Positions 62,168 through 64,000 of a stretch of 64,000 bases of DNA are shown here, piece after piece. The DNA is from an uncultured Cytophagales bacterium. Lineage in GTDB: Bacteria > Bacteroidota > Bacteroidia > Cytophagales > Cyclobacteriaceae. Where the stretch lies: NCBI GenBank assembly GCA_913057175.1, contig CAJXNP010000010.1, forward strand, positions 124,001-188,000, read 5' to 3'. Numbering within the stretch: the first letter of the stretch is position 1; each line of letters begins with the position of its first letter. The notes under the pieces are model-generated. The model was not told the origin of the DNA. It made no database searches and saw only the letters and a list, made by a program, of their open reading frames with translations. A program made the position numbers and the translations under genes.

Positions 62168-64000
62168 TTATTTTTGTTCAATTAATTCCTGATAGCTGAT
62201 GCTATAAAAATTATCCGTCATAAGAAGTTGCTGATGATTCCCACTATGTGAAATACTACCGTTTTCAATTGTATAGATCCGGTCAGCTTTTTTAGCGGTT
62301 TTTATTCTATGAGTTACCAGTATGATTGCCATGGATGCTTTGAGCTCCTCTAGAAGATCAAGAATATAATTTTCAGTCGCCCTGTCCATCGCCGAGGTAG
62401 CCTCATCAAGCAGCAATAATTGAGGCTGTCTGTATAATGCCCTGGCCAATGCCACCAACTGCTTTTGACCTCCTGATATATTTACTCCCTCTTCTCCCAA
62501 AACGGTCAAAAAACCTTGGGGAAATTTTTCAAAGAAAGAACTAAATCCCCATTCTGAACACCATTTGATTACTTTCTCAAATTCTATTATCTCTCCTGAT
62601 AATGAGATATTATTTACGAGGTCTGTATTAAATATCTTAATATTTTGTGGCACATACGACAGGACGTCCCTCCACACTCTAATATTAATTTCAGCCCACT
62701 TTTCGTCATTGACCATAATATGTGGAGACTTTACCTCATAGAATTTTTGCAAGATCTGCAGCAGGGTACTTTTACCACAGCCGTTTTCTCCAAGTAAGGC
62801 TATCATTTCTCCTTTTTTTACTTCAAAGTTTATCTTTTTTAAAAGCTCCTTTCTTCCAGGAAACCTAAAGTTTAGACCCTTCACCTGCAAAGATCTAAAC
62901 TCTCCAAAGGCTTTCTCTATTGTCACTTTTTCATCAAACTCTGGTTTAATATCAGCAAATTCAAACATCCTCTCAAAAGCTACTTTTGCTTCCTGTAACT
63001 GCATATTGGTACTGGTGAGTGAACTTACTGTTGGAATAATATTACTTGAGATGGTTAGCAGAGCTACCATTTCTCCCATGGTCATTTGATCATTCATTAC
63101 ATTTACAGCCAAAATGACTATTATGGATAGCGAGAAAACAGCACCAGTAGTGCCCGATACTAATCCGTAACTAAGGTTTAACTTCCCTAAACTAAACGCC
63201 TTGTCCTGCAGGTTCCTAAAAATGGCTTGTGTTAAAGCTTCAAAGGAATGTTGTCTATTAAATGATTTGATGGTCTCGATGCCATTTATAGTGTCGATAA
63301 AGTTGCTTTCGTTGTGTGCCGCTGCAACCATCACCTCACGGTGTGACCCGATGATCTTTTTGTTGTACATCCATGCCAAACCAACATACAAAGGAATACT
63401 GAAGGAATAAATCAGCCCTACTTTAAAAGAATAAATAAAAGTGTACCCTGTTGAAATGATAAGCACCAATATGCTTATAACCAAGCTGCCTATCAAAAAG
63501 CTTATTATAGACTGTATCCTCGTAGTATCGTTCATGCGGGAAATTATCTCACCGGTTTTTCTGGAATCAAAAAAAGATTTCGGAATAAAAAGCAGCAATC
63601 GATAAAACTTATTTATAATTCGTAGATTAAAATCGCGGTTTTGACGCATTAATAAGTATCCACGAAAGTAGGTCAACAAGCTATTTCCGATCACCAAAAT
63701 GGAAAGTAATATTATTCCCAATAAAAGCTTGTCCCAATCCTTACCAGGAAGTATGTCATCAATTAATTTTTGGGAAAAAATTGCTGTTGACAGGCCTAAC
63801 ACAGTCAGTATCGCTCCCAAAAACAATGCAGCTATAAGGATATTTATGTCTTCTTTGACTATGCCAATGATCCATAGTTTTTTCTTTTTAAGCCTTTCTT
63901 TCTTTAGACCAAGATCCGCATTGGGTTTGAGGATAAGCAGGGATTTAGTCTTCCAAATTGCTAAAAGCTCTTTTTCCTTTACTTTTTTTAATCCCTGGGC
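62168..64000 (-). CDS. ABC exporter with TMD-NBD layout, probably C39-peptidase type, cut by the window edge
   Basis: The C-terminal 611 codons of an ABC exporter. The frame is open to the window edge on the minus strand, so the N-terminus is missing. About 50 residues of linker (for example AIWKTKSLLILKPNADL) precede a six-helix membrane domain (about bases 63000-63850) and an ATPase with Walker A LGENGCGKSTLL, signature ISGGQKQLVALARAL and Walker B LLLLDEATSAMD. The linker with K/L-rich ends before the first helix resembles exporters whose missing N-terminus is a C39 cysteine peptidase, which cleaves double-glycine leaders of peptides; the peptidase itself is not in view. It is the first visible gene of the export operon. 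Confidence 0.85.
   Translation of the reverse strand, partial: AQGLKKVKEKELLAIWKTKSLLILKPNADLGLKKERLKKKKLWIIGIVKEDINILIAALFLGAILTVLGLSTAIFSQKLIDDILPGKDWDKLLLGIILLSILVIGNSLLTYFRGYLLMRQNRDFNLRIINKFYRLLLFIPKSFFDSRKTGEIISRMNDTTRIQSIISFLIGSLVISILVLIISTGYTFIYSFKVGLIYSFSIPLYVGLAWMYNKKIIGSHREVMVAAAHNESNFIDTINGIETIKSFNRQHSFEALTQAIFRNLQDKAFSLGKLNLSYGLVSGTTGAVFSLSIIVILAVNVMNDQMTMGEMVALLTISSNIIPTVSSLTSTNMQLQEAKVAFERMFEFADIKPEFDEKVTIEKAFGEFRSLQVKGLNFRFPGRKELLKKINFEVKKGEMIALLGENGCGKSTLLQILQKFYEVKSPHIMVNDEKWAEINIRVWRDVLSYVPQNIKIFNTDLVNNISLSGEIIEFEKVIKWCSEWGFSSFFEKFPQGFLTVLGEEGVNISGGQKQLVALARALYRQPQLLLLDEATSAMDRATENYILDLLEELKASMAIILVTHRIKTAKKADRIYTIENGSISHSGNHQQLLMTDNFYSISYQELIEQK

Noticed and set aside
1-64000. 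CRISPR arrays, insertion sequences, tRNA or rRNA genes
   Set aside because: I found no evenly spaced direct repeats, transposase motifs, or tRNA/rRNA-like sequence; this is by eye, and a tRNA scan would be decisive.

Overview
The window reads as a chromosomal segment from a Bacteroidota bacterium, most likely an AT-rich, gliding-type member of the Cytophagales. The evidence is a GldJ-type lipoprotein, the Bacteroidota-restricted families DUF4252, DUF2911, DUF4412 and DUF4175, two ECF sigma/anti-sigma operons, several TAnnTTTG-type -7 promoter elements and little sign of Shine-Dalgarno sequences. I found no rRNA, tRNA, CRISPR array, transposase or prophage gene. It looks like ordinary chromosome with one special locus: a probable replication origin and partition region.

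Layout. 1-3.7 kb holds a coupled membrane and phospholipid group (CPBP protease end, DUF2007, CdsA, then glutamate dehydrogenase and a phosphatidylserine decarboxylase). 3.7-9.1 kb, on the minus strand, holds a TPR/YwqK-repeat protein, a 97 bp intergenic repeat, and an ECF sigma - anti-sigma - DUF4252 x2 - ABC exporter operon. 9.1-20.9 kb is a metabolic miscellany: secreted esterase and divergent GH5 glycosidase, DUF4056, HELGH membrane protein, SRPBCC, glycosylasparaginase with CutC, a Rieske oxygenase coupled to an SDR, Ada, DUF1801, GNAT and DUF2911. 21-25.7 kb has a two-component system facing a second ECF operon with DUF4097. 25.8-29.9 kb has an exported isoaspartyl methyltransferase, tandem paralogous small TPR-like proteins, a DUF985 cupin and a TerB-like protein. 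Then come mfd (30-33.4 kb), gldJ and comF.

36-46.5 kb is one long plus-strand gene train: oligopeptide-type binding lipoprotein, DUF4175 coiled-coil membrane protein, RsbW-like ATPase, ybeY, mnmG, SAM methyltransferase and an Ig-like lipoprotein. Two 16-bp parS-like palindromes sit in the ybeY-mnmG gap (41947-42000). The 388 bp gap after the train (46535-46922) carries nine DnaA-box-like 9-mers and an AT-rich stretch. A partial hand count of G versus C changes sign across it. Together these argue that oriC and the ParB loading sites lie here.

Right of the origin are a TPR protein, an SNF-family Na+ symporter, DUF4412, DinB, an unassigned secreted protein, a tiny acidic lipoprotein, purL, and a sugar-use pair (GPH-type symporter plus cytoplasmic GH43) preceded by a LacI-type operator palindrome. 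The right edge (59.8-64 kb, minus strand) is an export operon: an ABC exporter cut by the window edge, probably of the C39-peptidase type, then a MacB-like permease without its own ATPase, then an HlyD-like adaptor. It may be the end of a peptide-secretion or RiPP locus. That operon and the parS/oriC locus are the two places most worth following up.
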